From Myxocyprinus asiaticus (lineage: Eukaryota; Chordata; Actinopteri; Cypriniformes; Catostomidae), in contig NC_059346.1 of assembly GCF_019703515.2 (NCBI RefSeq), forward strand, positions 57,982,001-58,046,000: a stretch of DNA of 64,000 nt. Reading direction: 5' to 3'. The notes under the pieces were generated by a model. It was given only the letters and a program-made list of their open reading frames with translations. It was not told the origin of the DNA and ran no database searches. A program made the position numbers and the translations under genes. Below, in pieces: positions 42,986 through 54,064 of this stretch (position 1 is its first letter; each line of letters opens with the position of its first letter).

Positions 42986-44721
42986 GTAAAAAGTAGTCTA
43001 CCTAACACGGATGTGTCCTTATGAAAGAAAATATTTGCTGTAGGAACCTAGACATAACGTTTTTTCTGCTCACAGCCACACCTCTTACAGCTCTTGCCCC
43101 GCTCACTTCACTATCTTAGGTTATTTGATTAAATTAATCCATACATGTAGCTAGGCTAAGTCACTAGTTAAATAAGCTCTTGTAATGAGAGAAAATGCTG
43201 TCCACTCCAGAGCTAAGATAAATGTTTTATTCATGCGGAGGCCATACATGCAAGACATGACCGGACAGAAGATTGCAAGTGAAAGAGAACAAAAAGAGGG
43301 AGGAATGCATACCATTAGAGGATCTAGCATACCCCGTCCAAATATAAATAACTTATTTACTACTTGCTGAATTACTACCATTGTTATTTAATGACTATTA
43401 AGTATAAAGCAGAGTTGTAAACCTCTTTAAAAAAAAACTTAAAAAACCAAAGGCTTGTGTGATATTCAGAATTTAAATGAGAATACTTCTTAAATTAGAA
43501 TTTAGTTCCTGAATTTGAATTGAATTTGAGGTAGCAAACAGAATGCAGGATTGCATTTGGATTTGATTTTAGATTTAGATTTTTTGTGTTGTTTTCCTTT
43601 TTTGAGAAGTTCACATTTAGCTATGGCTTTGCCTCCCTCTCCCTTGTACACTCTCCTTCTCTCTTACTGAAAATGCTGTGAGCGTCGTCTTTCCACTCAA
43701 CTCACGCATGAGGACTCTGGAAACACCCAAGCAGACAAGAAAAATGATGATCGGCACAACTTCATTTTCTGAAGGGCTGCAAGTCAGCCAGGAACGGCTA
43801 TTATTCCATCGACACTGTCGGTATTAAGTTATTTCCCTCTCTAAATACGCGAGCATTCATGAATATCTATTGAGTTTCAGGTGCGGACACGGGGGGCTTT
43901 TTTTCATTTCTCTCGTGAATGACTGTGACTCTATATTCCACCTCACTAACCTTTTTCTCCCAAGATTGAAGTGAAAGACAATGGTATTGGAAATTGGCTT
44001 ATAAATCCTTTGAGAAAAGATGGGGCCTGTTCAAATGCAGCACCACCAGCTTTCATGTTTTTCATGAGAGGGTTAAGATGCTCATGCTCTTTTTCACAGT
44101 CTTATCTCTTAGATTTGATTGCTGGGCAATCCTATGCCTGTTTAAGTGAGTGCCCTTGTGCCAGCCGATGCACACAAGGGAGATTTTAATGTGCTCGCAA
44201 GGCTGTGAGAATGGCAGAGTGCCAAGGCTTGACTGGAAGATGATGCTGAGGGGAGCTACACACTGTTCATGCACACCCTCAATAATTTAGGTAAATAAGA
44301 TCATAAATAAGGGGCCTGTGAGAGCTGGTGCAATGAGGAATCAAAGGGGGATGAAGAGAAAGAGAGTAATCTTTGAGAGAGAGGAATGAGGGAGGAAGCC
44401 AGCTCCTCTATGGACACAAGCTATATGTCCATTATACCATACAGTGTTATTATTTTAATGAAAAATAATGCAAAAACTGAAAGAAAACATTTTCTTTAAC
44501 TGAAATAAAAGAATAATTTTTAACTTGAAATTAATGTACCTAAATAAAAAAATACCTTTTTATGACTCCGAAACTAAGTAAAATATAATAAGAATTGATT
44601 TTATTTTTATTTTTTGATACACAGTGTACTATAAAATTTAGAATCTTTACAATCCAATTTCATTGAACATGAAAATGTCTAAAAGAAATGTAATGCTGTC
44701 AAAAATATTGACATAATATCA
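42986..44721. other. no recognisable gene or repeat
   Basis: Part of this region (about 43600-44400) is less AT-rich and shows no sign of any repeat family. Short open stretches (43185-43370, 43971-44189) have no recognisable product. It may be single-copy DNA. Confidence 0.4.
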
Positions 44722-44838
44722 GTTTCCTGTCTGTCACTCACTCAACCTTGTGTCAGTGTAGTGACAATAGGGGTTCGATTTTGAGAGCCCCAATCACCTT
44801 TGCTTAAAATAGAAAAGGCCATTTCATTGGCGAGTGGA

Positions 44839-44880
44839 ATTTGCATGCCACTCTCCGCCCCGGACATATGGGTATAAAAG
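44839..44880 (+). promoter_or_regulatory. core promoter of DIRS copy C
   Basis: An ATTTGCAT octamer (44839-44846) and TATAAAA (44873-44879) are spaced as in copy B. An ATTGG (inverted CCAAT) lies upstream at about 44826-44830; the second CCAAT box seen in B is altered here. Confidence 0.6.
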
Positions 44881-45114
44881 TAGATGGCATGCATCACTCA
44901 TTCAGATTTTTTCTTCGGCGCCGAATGCATGTGTGTTCGTCCTCTCACTCTTTGCTACGCTGCTGGATTCATATCAGTGGTCACCCTCACACGGTTGAGT
45001 GCTGTGTTTCCACTCGCCACTTCGGCAGCCTGAGTCTGCAGGTGCTAAAAGAGTATATTAGAAAGAGTATATTTTCTAAAAGAGCTTGCGCAAACGCTTG
45101 GCGTCTTTTTAAAG

Positions 45115-46480
45115 ATGTCCTTCCGCGTTTGCGCTCCTGGATGTGGCCGTTATCTCTCCCCTCCGGATACCCATGAAATCTTGAGTGTCTGGGGCGCCAG
45201 CACGGCGAGACGGCTTTCGTGGAAGGGTTGTGTTCTCATTGCGAGAACATGCCCATGAGAACGTTGCGGTTGCGGCTTACTTCCTTCTTCATGAAGCAAG
45301 GAGCCACCGCGGCCGCTCCCCAGCCTGGTTCGTCCTGGGCTGACGCTCAGCCGGCCAGGTGGGCAAGCACCGTGGGCGATCTGGATGTGGACATGGGAGC
45401 GTTTCTGCCGGCTCAGCCCCCGCGGACCTCCCATCCCCCAGCACGCTCGTTCTGTCCAGACAAGCTGTCAAGCAATGCAGGCGGTCTGCCTCAGGGCAGG
45501 TTTAATGTGTCGTTCGTGGCTCACGATGAGGATGAGCTTTTGGTCACGGCATCAGAGGATGGGCTTCTGCTATCGGAGGCGGACGAATCTTCTGAGCTCC
45601 CGACCATGGGTGGTAGAGCACAGGATGAGTCGGACGTTGAGATGGCAGCCGTGCTTGCCCGGGTGGCTGCGAACATCGGGCTGAAGTGGAACCCTCCACC
45701 CTGCCCTGAGCGTTTGCGGCTGGATGATTGGTTTCTGGGCTCGTAGCACGACTCACGGCCGCGCCACAACCCGGTGCCTTTCTTCCCAGAAGTGCATGAG
45801 GAGCTAACGAAGTCATGGAATGCATGTTTTACTGCCCGTACACACTTCGCGGGCTCGTCCACTCTGACTACCCTCGACAGCGGAGTGGCTAAGGGATATG
45901 TCGAGTTTTCCCAGGTAGAGCACGGCGTAGTGGTGCATTTATGCCCATAGGGTGCAGCCACCTGATGCGACCGACCAAGGCTCCCTTCCAAGGCCTGTAA
46001 GTTCCTCTTTAATGACGAAGGCTTACAAGGCTGCAGGTCAGGCCGCTTCCACCCTGCACACCATGGCCATCCTGCAGGTCCACCAGGCCAAGGCGCTAAA
46101 AGACCTGCACGAAGGTAGGACCAACCCAGGGCTGATGCAGGAACTGTGCACTGTGACCGACCTTGCCTTACGTGCGATGAAGGTCACGGCGTGCCCCCTG
46201 GGGCAGACAATGTCCACGCTTGTGGTCCAAGAGCGGCACCTGTGGCTCAACCTTGTGGAGATGCATGACGCCGAGAAAGTCCGCTTTCTTGATGTGCCCA
46301 TCTCCCAAGGGGGGCTTTTTGGCAACACCGTCGAGGATTTCGCCCATCAGTTCTCGACGGTGAGAAAGCAGACTGAGGCAATTAAACACATCCTGCCGCA
46401 GCGTGACCCGGCCGTCTTCAGGCCACTGAGGTCCCGCACCCCGTCTGCTTCTTGCCAGACCTAGCAGGTCTTCCGCCAGT
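45115..46480 (+). pseudogene. DIRS gag-like ORF1 (copy C)
   Basis: The start ATG at 45115 lies after a TTTTTAAAG motif and gives MSFRVCAPGCGRYLSPPDTH. A frameshift near 45178 leads into ECLGRQHGETAFVEGLCSHC and ENMPMRTLRLRLTSFFMKQ. The Cys pairs (CAPGC, ECL, CSHC) suggest a zinc-binding N-terminus. An acidic middle part follows (45520-45745), a stop at about 45744, then FFPEVHEELTKSW. The conserved region (45952-46464) includes YKAAGQAASTLHTMAILQVH, LVVQERHLWLNLVEM and GLFGNTVEDFAHQFS, ending HILPQRDPAVFRPLRSRT. The function is presumed packaging of element RNA. Confidence 0.8.
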
Positions 46481-47419
46481 GGTGGTAGACATGATCACTC
46501 AGGCCAGGGCCCCCTCCACGAGGCGGCTTTTTGCTAACTGGTATTCTTCCCATGGGGAAGACCCACAGAGATGCGCCGTCAGGTCTGTGCTGTCTTTTCT
46601 TCAGGAAGCGCTGGAGAGACATCTGTCTCCCTTTACCGTGAAAGTGTACGTGGCTGCCATAGCAGCTCACCACGATACACTGGACAGCAGTCCCTCATGA
46701 AAGTGTGACCTGATCAACAGGTTCCTCAAAGGCATAAGGAGTTGAATCCTCCTAGACCACACCTGATCCCCTCTTGGGATCTCTCTGTGCCCCTACCTGC
46801 CCTACAGAGAGCCCCATTTGAGCCCCTGGAGCAGGCCGAGCTCAGCACTCTGTCTCTGAAGACGGCCCTCCTGGTGGCGCTCACTTCCATCAAGAGGGTG
46901 GGGGACCTGCAGGCGCTCTCTGTTACCAGTGAATGTCTGGAGTTTGGGCCGGCACACTCTTAAGTGATCTTGAGACCCCGGCCCAGTTACATGCCCAAAG
47001 TTCCCACCACTCCTTTTCGGGACCAGGTGGTGAACCCGCAAGCGCTCCCTTCAGACGAGGAAGACCCGGCCTTGTTGTTGCTGTGTCCAGTTTGTGCCCT
47101 GCACATCTATCTGGACCACACGCAGAGCTTTAGATGCTCGGAGCAGCTCTTTGTCTGTTTTGGGGGACAGCAGAAGGGGAAAGCTATCTCTAAGCAGAGG
47201 CTGGCCCATTGGATTGCAGATGCCATTTCTCTTGCATACCAGTCTCAGGACTTGCCGTGCCCCTTGGGGGTCCGGGTGCACTCCACTAGAGGTGTTGCGT
47301 CCTTCTGTGCACTGGCAAGGGGGGCCTCTCTAGCAGACATATGCAGAGCTGCGGGTTGGGCTACACCCAATAAATTTGCGAGATTTTATAACCTACGTAT
47401 AGACCCAGTTTCGACCTGA
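46452..47419 (+). pseudogene. DIRS tyrosine recombinase (copy C)
   Basis: The N-terminal part at 46452-46700 reads VVVDMITQARAPSTRRLF, DPQRCAVRSVLSFLQEALER and LSPFTVKVYVAAIAAHHDTL, with a stop at 46698. The catalytic part follows: 46742-46963 with SIKRVGDLQALSV, then 46964-47419 with GKAISKQRLAHWIADAISLA, HSTRGVASFCALARGASLAD and ATPNKFARFYNL. The HxxR box and the candidate Tyr are intact. Two in-frame stops (46698 and 46961) are the main defects; the rest of the gene is collinear with copy A. Confidence 0.85.
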
Positions 47420-47589
47420 GTGTTACGCGGTAACAGCAGGTAGGCCGGGCGGCCGGTTGGGTGTACCACTTGCATTGCGCCTTTCCCCTATTTCAAAGGT
47501 GATAATGTGCACTTTTTGTCCACAACAGTTCCCCGTACCGGTGAACTCCGGATGCCTCTTTAATTCTTTAGCACATGCCGGGTGATAAC

Positions 47590-47850
47590 ACTGGACCTCG
47601 CCTCCTGGTGGATGGCAGCTAGCTCTTCTGCCTCCCGGCAGATGTCAGCGGCTGCTCCGGCAGACATCGGCGAGCTCCCCAGCCCCCTGGTGGATGGTAG
47701 CAGCTCCTCCGCCCTCTAGCGATTGGCAGCAGCTCCTCCACTCCCTGGCGAACGGCAACGAGCTCCCCCACCCACTGGCGGACAACAAAGGCTCTTTTGT
47801 CTCCTGGCAGACCACAGCGGGCTCCTCCGCCTTCGGGCGAACCGCTCCAG
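47590..47850. repeat. minisatellite with about 30-bp period
   Basis: Eight or so degenerate units of the type AGCTCCTCCGCCCTCTGGCG plus about 10 bp follow one another, GC-rich in an otherwise AT-rich region. The array starts soon after DIRS copy C breaks off. Both strands stay largely open, as expected for a period divisible by three. Confidence 0.8.
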
Positions 47851-48294
47851 TACCACCGCATCAAACATACTCTGCGTCACAAACCTCTGTCAGCGGCGAG
47901 GGCTCTCTGACGGCGCGTCTTTCTCCAGTCTTGGGTTTTGGCATCAGTGTAATGGGTTTCAGGAAAGGAGGAGGTGGGAACCGGATCAACACTCAACAAG
48001 ACTTTAATTATAACATAATCACAAACTGGAACATAATAACAGACGTCGACCACGAACACACACACACAACTCCGTGTGTGTGTCTCTCTCTCCAGCACTC
48101 CCAACTCTCTCCTGCTGATTGGGCCACTTAGCACCAGGCGCGCACACTCACAGCCCGGCCACGCCCTCCTCCTCATCACACAGAATTAAATTAATTTAAA
48201 ACATTAGCAGATATTCCTCTGCTTAGCGATGTAGAATGGTTTTTTGTCAGTTTTAAAGATGCTGCTCACTTCATATCCAGTTTTTACCTTTTAT
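47851..48294. other. GC-rich tail after the minisatellite, probable unclassified repeat
   Basis: It contains ATTGGGCCACTTAGCACCAG and CCCGGCCACGCCCTCCTCCT, which I recall as recurring in fish DNA, and short CACACA/TCTCTC runs. Possibly it is one unit with the minisatellite. No coding sequence. Confidence 0.4.
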
Positions 48295-48790
48295 TATATT
48301 CTCAGGCCCCAAGTCTACCATATAGTGCAGTTTACAAATGGGAGAAGGATCTCTGCAATGAATATATAGATGAGGATTGGCAGGAGGCTGTTGAATGTGT
48401 GAGGTCTACTTTCAAATATAACTGACTAAGGGAGACTCAGTACAATATATTACATAGGCTACAAATAACCCCAGTCATAATGAACAAAATCGATCACAGT
48501 ATCACCTCTATGTGTGAAATGCCTTACAGACTTCTTTCTCTCTATCTTCTATAAATTGCTGCTTCTTGCTAGGAAATGCATTTTTTTATGGATGAATAGA
48601 ACATACTGCCCCATCTGTTACTCGGTGATACAAGGAGATGGCTGCTGTGCTTAAGGGCAATGATCAGTCCTTCCTGGCAAAATGGAGTCATAGACTTTTA
48701 TAGATTACTTGACTTCAGATCTTAGAAACACCATATTGAAAGGCCAGTTCTCCTTGCAATGGAACCCTGTCTCAGATGAGCAGTTTAAGA
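48295..48790 (+). mobile_element. fragment of an L1-Tx1 LINE ORF2 C-terminus
   Basis: On the plus strand 48320-48560 reads SAVYKWEKDLCNEYIDEDWQ, EAVECVRSTFKYN, a stop, then YNILHRLQITPVIMNKIDHS. Near 48640-48790 GNDQSFLAKWSH and LRNTILKGQFSLQWNPVSDE follow. These match the order of the C-terminal domain of the other L1-Tx1 copies. Stops and frame changes show decay. Confidence 0.6.
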
Positions 48791-48870
48791 TAGGCTAATT
48801 TTGAACTTAACACATTGTTTTGTTTTTCTCCCAGAGGATGGTTCCTGATATTTGTGTATGCTGTTGTTTC

Positions 48871-48871
<1 letters not shown>

Positions 48872-48910
<39 letters not shown>
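48872..48910. repeat. (TC)n microsatellite
   Basis: About 38 bp of TC repeats. Confidence 0.95.
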
Positions 48911-48912
<2 letters not shown>

Positions 48913-49793
48913 GTACTGTATCTGTGCTGACATTGTAGTAGAATGAACACTTTTTATTTAAGCTGATCATGTTTCATACTTAACTAAATTTGGTCAGTTT
49001 ACATTTTGATTTAATTTTGTAGATTTAGTCTTAAATGTAGTCTTAAAAATATTTTTATGTAATATTGTTACCACACTTTTATGGTAGATATCACATAGTA
49101 CTTTTTACACTGTATTGATGACAGATTCTGTCTATTTCCACAGAAAATAATTTGTTCATGTAATTTGTACTGTACTTTGTAAAAACAAACAAAAAAACAT
49201 GTAGACATATTTCAACCGTTTATGATATAAACCGTGTTCAGTCATACTTCCTCTCTCTCTCTCTACATTTCATGTCTGCAGCTCAATGCATAATCTCCAA
49301 TGAAGGATAAGGATGATAATGAGAAGTGACATGGCAATTAAGCTATTTGTGATGCAAAAATGAGGGCCAACAGGGTCTGCAATGCACTTGGGCAATGCAC
49401 TTATGGAGGAAATTATGGTGATCAAGTTGTAAGTGGAATCAAAGTAGAGGTGCTCAGTAATATGAGCCAGTGAAGAACTCATGGAGGTCTAATATACCTG
49501 AAGAGAGCAAACTGTTATCATTCCCATTCATCTTTATGTTTACTGGCTCCCATCATGGGCCTTCATGGGAAACTTTTTTTTTTTTTTTTTGAGCCAATCA
49601 CCTGAGCTGTAAATGCCTTTTGACTAATCACTCAGGAGCTGCAGGAAAATGACTGATGGCATAACCCGAATGTACACAGTTCAAAGCCCTTCACAAATGA
49701 TTATACTGAGCTGTGATGTCAAAGGGAGCAGACAGGGGAAAATATAAGTCCATTTCACCCTTTTAAGAGCCCTCCCAAAAATTGTATTGTGTC
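48911..49793. other. no recognisable gene or element
   Basis: AT-rich sequence with a poly-T run at about 49569-49590. Confidence 0.5.
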
Positions 49794-51026
49794 TAGTGAT
49801 GTGGAGTGGACTCCAAAATAGACTCTGAGACAGGAATAGATTCTCCGTAACTTTACAAACAGGATGATTGGCTCAAAATAATGAATCTGCTTTCTTAAGA
49901 ACCAATCACATCCTCTACAAACACCTGCTGGTTGGTGGGACACCACCTCATTCATCATGTGCGTTTGAGTGAGAGATAATGTGCGTGCGTGCAAAAGAAA
50001 GAGAGAGGGTGTTAAAGATTTTAAAACTTTCTGAAGTTTGTGTAGTATTATATTAATGCAAGGGACAGTGGATTATCCCAATTTGTCTAGTTTCTATATG
50101 ACAATGAAATTATTTCCAACCCAGCCTGTTTCTTGTTATTTTCCCTCATAAAATTGGACATGAGCAGCAACTAGGGAATGACATTGTTACCAGTTATGCA
50201 GTGTCTCTAATTATAATAGCAGGAGTTTATGTCTTCATGTCACACATTTTAAAAACTCTTATGAGAAAATAAAAACTAAATTTAGTGTGCGATTAAAGAC
50301 TGCAATCTGATATCGCCGGAACATATGGAATGGGAAACACTATTAACTTAAAGGTAAGCTAGTGATATTTTAGCAAATCAATAACCACACCAATATATCT
50401 TAATTAAATCCACAGCTATTTAATCTGTTGTGGTCGAGACTGTCCACAGTTTCACCATACATTCCATAAAAAAGCGATTTCACGTACCATACTGCATGTT
50501 CCATTTAAAACAACAATACAAATTTATTTTATTTTATTACGTCTCCATTATATGCCTATTAATAGTTATTGAAGTGAATCGAGCAAGAAAATTAGTGTGA
50601 TTTGGTTTTACATCAGCATGGAAGCCATCTAGACTAAAGTAAGCTTCTCCCATCCCACTAACGTTAGTGTTTGGATTTGGGTAGGAGAAAATGACCAGCA
50701 GTTACAGTTAAAACATCAACTTTATCACGGAGCGGCAATCGGACGCAATAAGCAGTGGACTGAGTGAGCTATATACGAGTGAAAATTAAACTATGATTTT
50801 TATAATTCCATTGATTTTCTGTTCATGACTGAAAAGCAATTTTGGGGGTGAAAATATGTCACTTGGGAAGGCACTGCCCACTAATGGCCATCCCTGGTGA
50901 CGGCCCTGAATTTTGAAACTATCCTAACTGAAAATAAATGGAGTCGAAGGGTCGATCCCATCGACTCCAACAGCTGGAGTCGGGAATCGGAGTCTACTCC
51001 AAAAAACTCGAAATCGAACACCCCTA
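49794..51026. mobile_element. hAT-type non-autonomous element
   Basis: The left end reads TAGTGATGTGGAGTGGACTCC and the right end ...CGAACACCCCTA. ATTGTGTC (49786-49793) and ATTGCGTC (51027-51034) flank it, an 8-bp target duplication with one mismatch. The right end contains palindromic GAGTCGGGAATCGGAGTC-type motifs related to GGAGTGGACTCC on the left. No transposase frame is visible in the 1,233 bp. Confidence 0.65.
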
Positions 51027-51034
51027 ATTGCGTC

Positions 51035-51344
51035 ATTTGCAGAGTGATCTCATTATTCAAAGATATTTATATGTAGCATTTACACACACATTTTTGTACG
51101 CTTGCCTTAAGGTTTAAATTTCAGATGCTGTCAATACGTTGATATTGTATGTTTCAGTGTCTATGCAAACGTACAAAAATGTATGTATGATATAACCACA
51201 CTTTACATACAAATACAATATCTACCAATACTGATGAGATAATGTTGTCATTCACAATGCTCCATGGCATTGTAGTTCATTCTCTCATAAAAGACGTTTA
51301 GTACGCAGCAGTGATGTTTACCTCATTGACCTTGCTCACCATTC
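51035..51344. other. no recognisable gene or element
   Basis: AT-rich spacer between the hAT-type element and a LINE 3' fragment. Confidence 0.5.
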
Positions 51345-52116
51345 TGTACAACACTGTGGCAGCAGTGGAGTCATTTGGGTTCCTGGGCTCTACCATCTCA
51401 CAGGACCTGAAGTGGGAGACCCACATTGTGAAAAAGGCCCAGCAGAGGTTGTACTTCCTTTGTCAGTTGAGGAAGTTCAACATACCATAGGCGCTGATCC
51501 AGTTCTACTCAGCAGTCATTGAGTCTGTCCTCTGCACTTCAGTAACTGTCTGGTTTGGTTCAACTACGAAATCGGACATCAGAAGACTACAGAGGACAGT
51601 TCTGACTGCTGAGCAGATTATTGCTTTCCCCCTGCCCTCTCTTCAAGAACTGTACACTTCCAGAGTGAGGAAAAGGGCTGGCAAAATCACTCTGGACCCC
51701 ATTCTCCCAGCCCACTACCTTTTTGAACTTTTGTCTTCTGGCTGGCGCTACAGAGCACTGAGCACCTGAACCGTCAGGCACAAGAACAGTTTTTTCCCTC
51801 AGGCTATCCATCTCATTAACAGTTAAAACTGCCCCACTGAGCAATAATTATGTGCAATACAGAGCTTAGTCTATTAATATTTATCCAACATATCCTACCT
51901 CTTCTGCCATTACATTCCCTTGCACTATCTGTATATAACAGATTTGTATTTGTACTTGCATATATATTTTTTGTCTTATTGTGTATCTCTATATATATTT
52001 ATATTTTCTATTCGCTTTTTATTTTTATCTTGTTGTATTGTTTGTGCACTGGAAGCTTCTGTCACCAAGACAAATTTCTTGTATGTGTAAGCATACTTAG
52101 CAATAAAGCTCATGAT
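51345..52116 (+). mobile_element. 3' fragment of an L2/Rex1-group LINE
   Basis: 51360-51830 encodes, in one frame with a few stops, FGFLGSTISQDLKWETHIVK, KAQQRLYFLCQLRKFN, FYSAVIESVLCTSVTVWFGS, RRLQRTVLTAEQIIAF, RKRAGKITLDPILPAHYLFE and GWRYRALST. This is the C-terminal part of the reverse transcriptase ORF. The 3' UTR ends near GCAATAAAGCTCATGATG at 52100-52116. It is 5'-truncated. Confidence 0.78.
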
Positions 52117-52679
52117 GTGGCTGATTCTGAACTAGTATACTTGCCCAATAGACTGCCATCACAAGTGCATTATTATAAACATGTTTATTTGATTTATGAA
52201 TTGACAGATGAAGTGTCGAAACAACTTTCTGTGTATGTGTGCAAGCTTTGTCCAGTGACATTTTGTGTTTGCACCTGGTTGTCATGTCTGGTGACTGAAC
52301 TCAAGCCCGGTTGTTGGGGAAGGAGAGACTGCTTGTCTATCTAGTGCTATCAAGGGAGACTGTACTGTTGGCTCCTCAGTGTGTGTACATTGTAACTGTG
52401 GTTCAAGTGGCCCAAACAGAATTCCAGATATCAGCCTCTGAGCCAAAGATTCCCCATTCCTCCCTAAGTGAAACACAGGAGAAAGTGTTTAATCAAGTGC
52501 ACACAGCACTGGCTAACATATGAACTCAGTTCTCCTCAAGTTCACACAGGTGTCCTAATAGAGTAATCACAGTGTATTTCATCACATTAACTATGAACAT
52601 GTTTTACTAACATTTGACAACCAGAAAGTGTCCACATACTTTTAGTCTTAATACTAAATAATAGTATATTGATTGTTTC
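52117..52679. other. no recognisable gene or element
   Basis: Mixed sequence. AGAAAGTGTCCACATACTTT near 52624-52643 might be one end of a Tc1-like miniature element, but that is weak. Confidence 0.4.
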
Positions 52680-52839
52680 GTCATTAAAAAAAAAAAAAGA
52701 CAAACTTGTTTTAGTGAAAAGTGTGTGTGAAAAATGCCAACTGGCATTTAAATCTTGTTATATCATTTTGTTATATAAAAGACATTCATACATTTATACG
52801 TGTGGCTTGAGTGTTCAAATACTTTTTGGGGCCACTGTA
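52680..52839 (+). mobile_element. right end of a Tc1-like element
   Basis: GTGTTCAAATACTTTTTGGG followed by GCCACTGTA is a terminus I recall from Tc1-like fish elements; the same terminus in inverse orientation is seen at 1948. The left end is unclear. Confidence 0.5.
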
Positions 52840-52849
52840 CTGTACTGTG

Positions 52850-53850
52850 TATACAGCTTGTTGAGGTTTATTGCTTGTGAATTGTGCCTGACATTAGTCA
52901 GCAACCTAGCAGCTGCATTTTGGACTAACTGCAAGTGATACAGAGATGAATGACCAAGGCCCATGTTCAGTGCATTACAATAGTCAAGTCTGGATGATAT
53001 GAAGGCATGGATAACTATCTCCAAATCCTTAAATGAGAGTAATAGTTTTAATTTAGCAATCAACCTGAGTTGGTAAAAGCTGCCCTTCACCACAGCACTT
53101 ATTTAATTTTTTTATTTTAAAATTTGTTATTTTCTCCCCAATTTTGAATTCCCTATTCCCACTACTTAGTGGGTCCTTGTGGTGGCACGGTTACTCACCT
53201 CAATCCGGGTGGCGGAGGACAAGTCTCAGTTTCCTCCGCTTTGAGACAGTCAATCTGCACATCTTATCACGTGGCTCATTGTGCATGACACCGTGGAGAC
53301 TCCCAGCATGTGGAGGCTCATGCTACTCTCCGTAATCCACGCACAACTTACCACGTGCCCCATTGAGAGTGAGAACCACTAATCGCGACCACAAGGAGGT
53401 TACCCCATGCGACTCTACCCTCCCTAGCAAATGGGCCAATTTGGTTGCTTAGGAGACCTGGCTGGAGTCACTCAGCACACCCTGGATTTGAACTCGTGAC
53501 TCCAGGGGTGGTAGTCAGCGTCAATAGCACTTATTTGTTTTTCAAAATTTAGAGCCGTGGCAAAGATCACACCCAAGTTTTTAGCAAAGGGGTGAACGTT
53601 TAATGACAGGGTCGCTAGATTGCTAGTGATATCAGAGACAGCACTGGGGAGGCCAAACACAACAATTTCAGTCTTGCTCTCATTTAGCTGGAGAACATTT
53701 CTTGCTGTCCAGCACTTAATATCCTCAAAGCATTTAAAAATGTCAGAATATGAATCATCAGAACTAAGTGGGACATAAAGCTGTGTATCATCATCATAAC
53801 AATGATATGAAATGTTATATTTCCTAAAAATTGAACCCAGGGGAAGCATA
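52850..53850 (-). mobile_element. L2-group LINE fragment split by a SINE
   Basis: On the minus strand 53537-53850 encodes [20 protein letters not shown], then [28 protein letters not shown] and [20 protein letters not shown]; the catalytic YADD reads YDDD here. After the SINE (53105-53525) the ORF resumes at 52860-53093 with SFYQLRLIAKLKLLLSFKDL, IHAFISSRLDYCNALN and LQLVQNAAARLLTN. Both missing ends suggest an old fragment. Confidence 0.8.
53105..53525 (-). mobile_element. tRNA-derived SINE, copy 4, inserted in a LINE
   Basis: Same structure as copies 1 and 3 on the minus strand. The 11-bp target duplication AGCACTTATTT is perfect (53094-53104 and 53526-53536), and the LINE coding sequence continues on both sides. 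The tRNA-like head lies at the right end and is shortened. No functional tRNA. Confidence 0.92.
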
Positions 53851-54064
53851 TATAAAGAAAATAATCTTCAAACGGTCAAGCAAATGTTCATTGAGCTGGT
53901 CCACTCGGCTGCAACGTGAGTATCACAAGGTGACTTACTCAATTGACTTTATGAAGGACATCGCTTGCTGTGGGCATGTAAATGTTTTACACCCATTCTT
54001 AGAATCCATTCTCAATTTGGCCGGGAATATCAGTGCAAAAGCGACCTTCTGTTGATGTAAAACA
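53851..54064. other. unassigned junction sequence
   Basis: About 210 bp between the LINE fragment and DIRS segment D- that match neither clearly. Confidence 0.5.

Larger units (their letters stand above)
44722..47573 (+). mobile_element. DIRS retrotransposon copy C, RT region deleted, 3' end missing
   Basis: The 5' terminal repeat begins at GTT 44722 (GTTTCCTGTCTGTCACTCAC). The promoter region, gag (45115-46480) and tyrosine recombinase (46452-47419) follow. Between gag and recombinase the whole RT/RNase H region is absent: SASCQT of gag is followed within a few bases by DLAGLPPVVVDMITQA of the recombinase segment. After TTTAATTCTTTAGCAC at 47573 the similarity to copy A stops, so the internal complementary region and the 3' repeat are lost. 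Confidence 0.85.
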
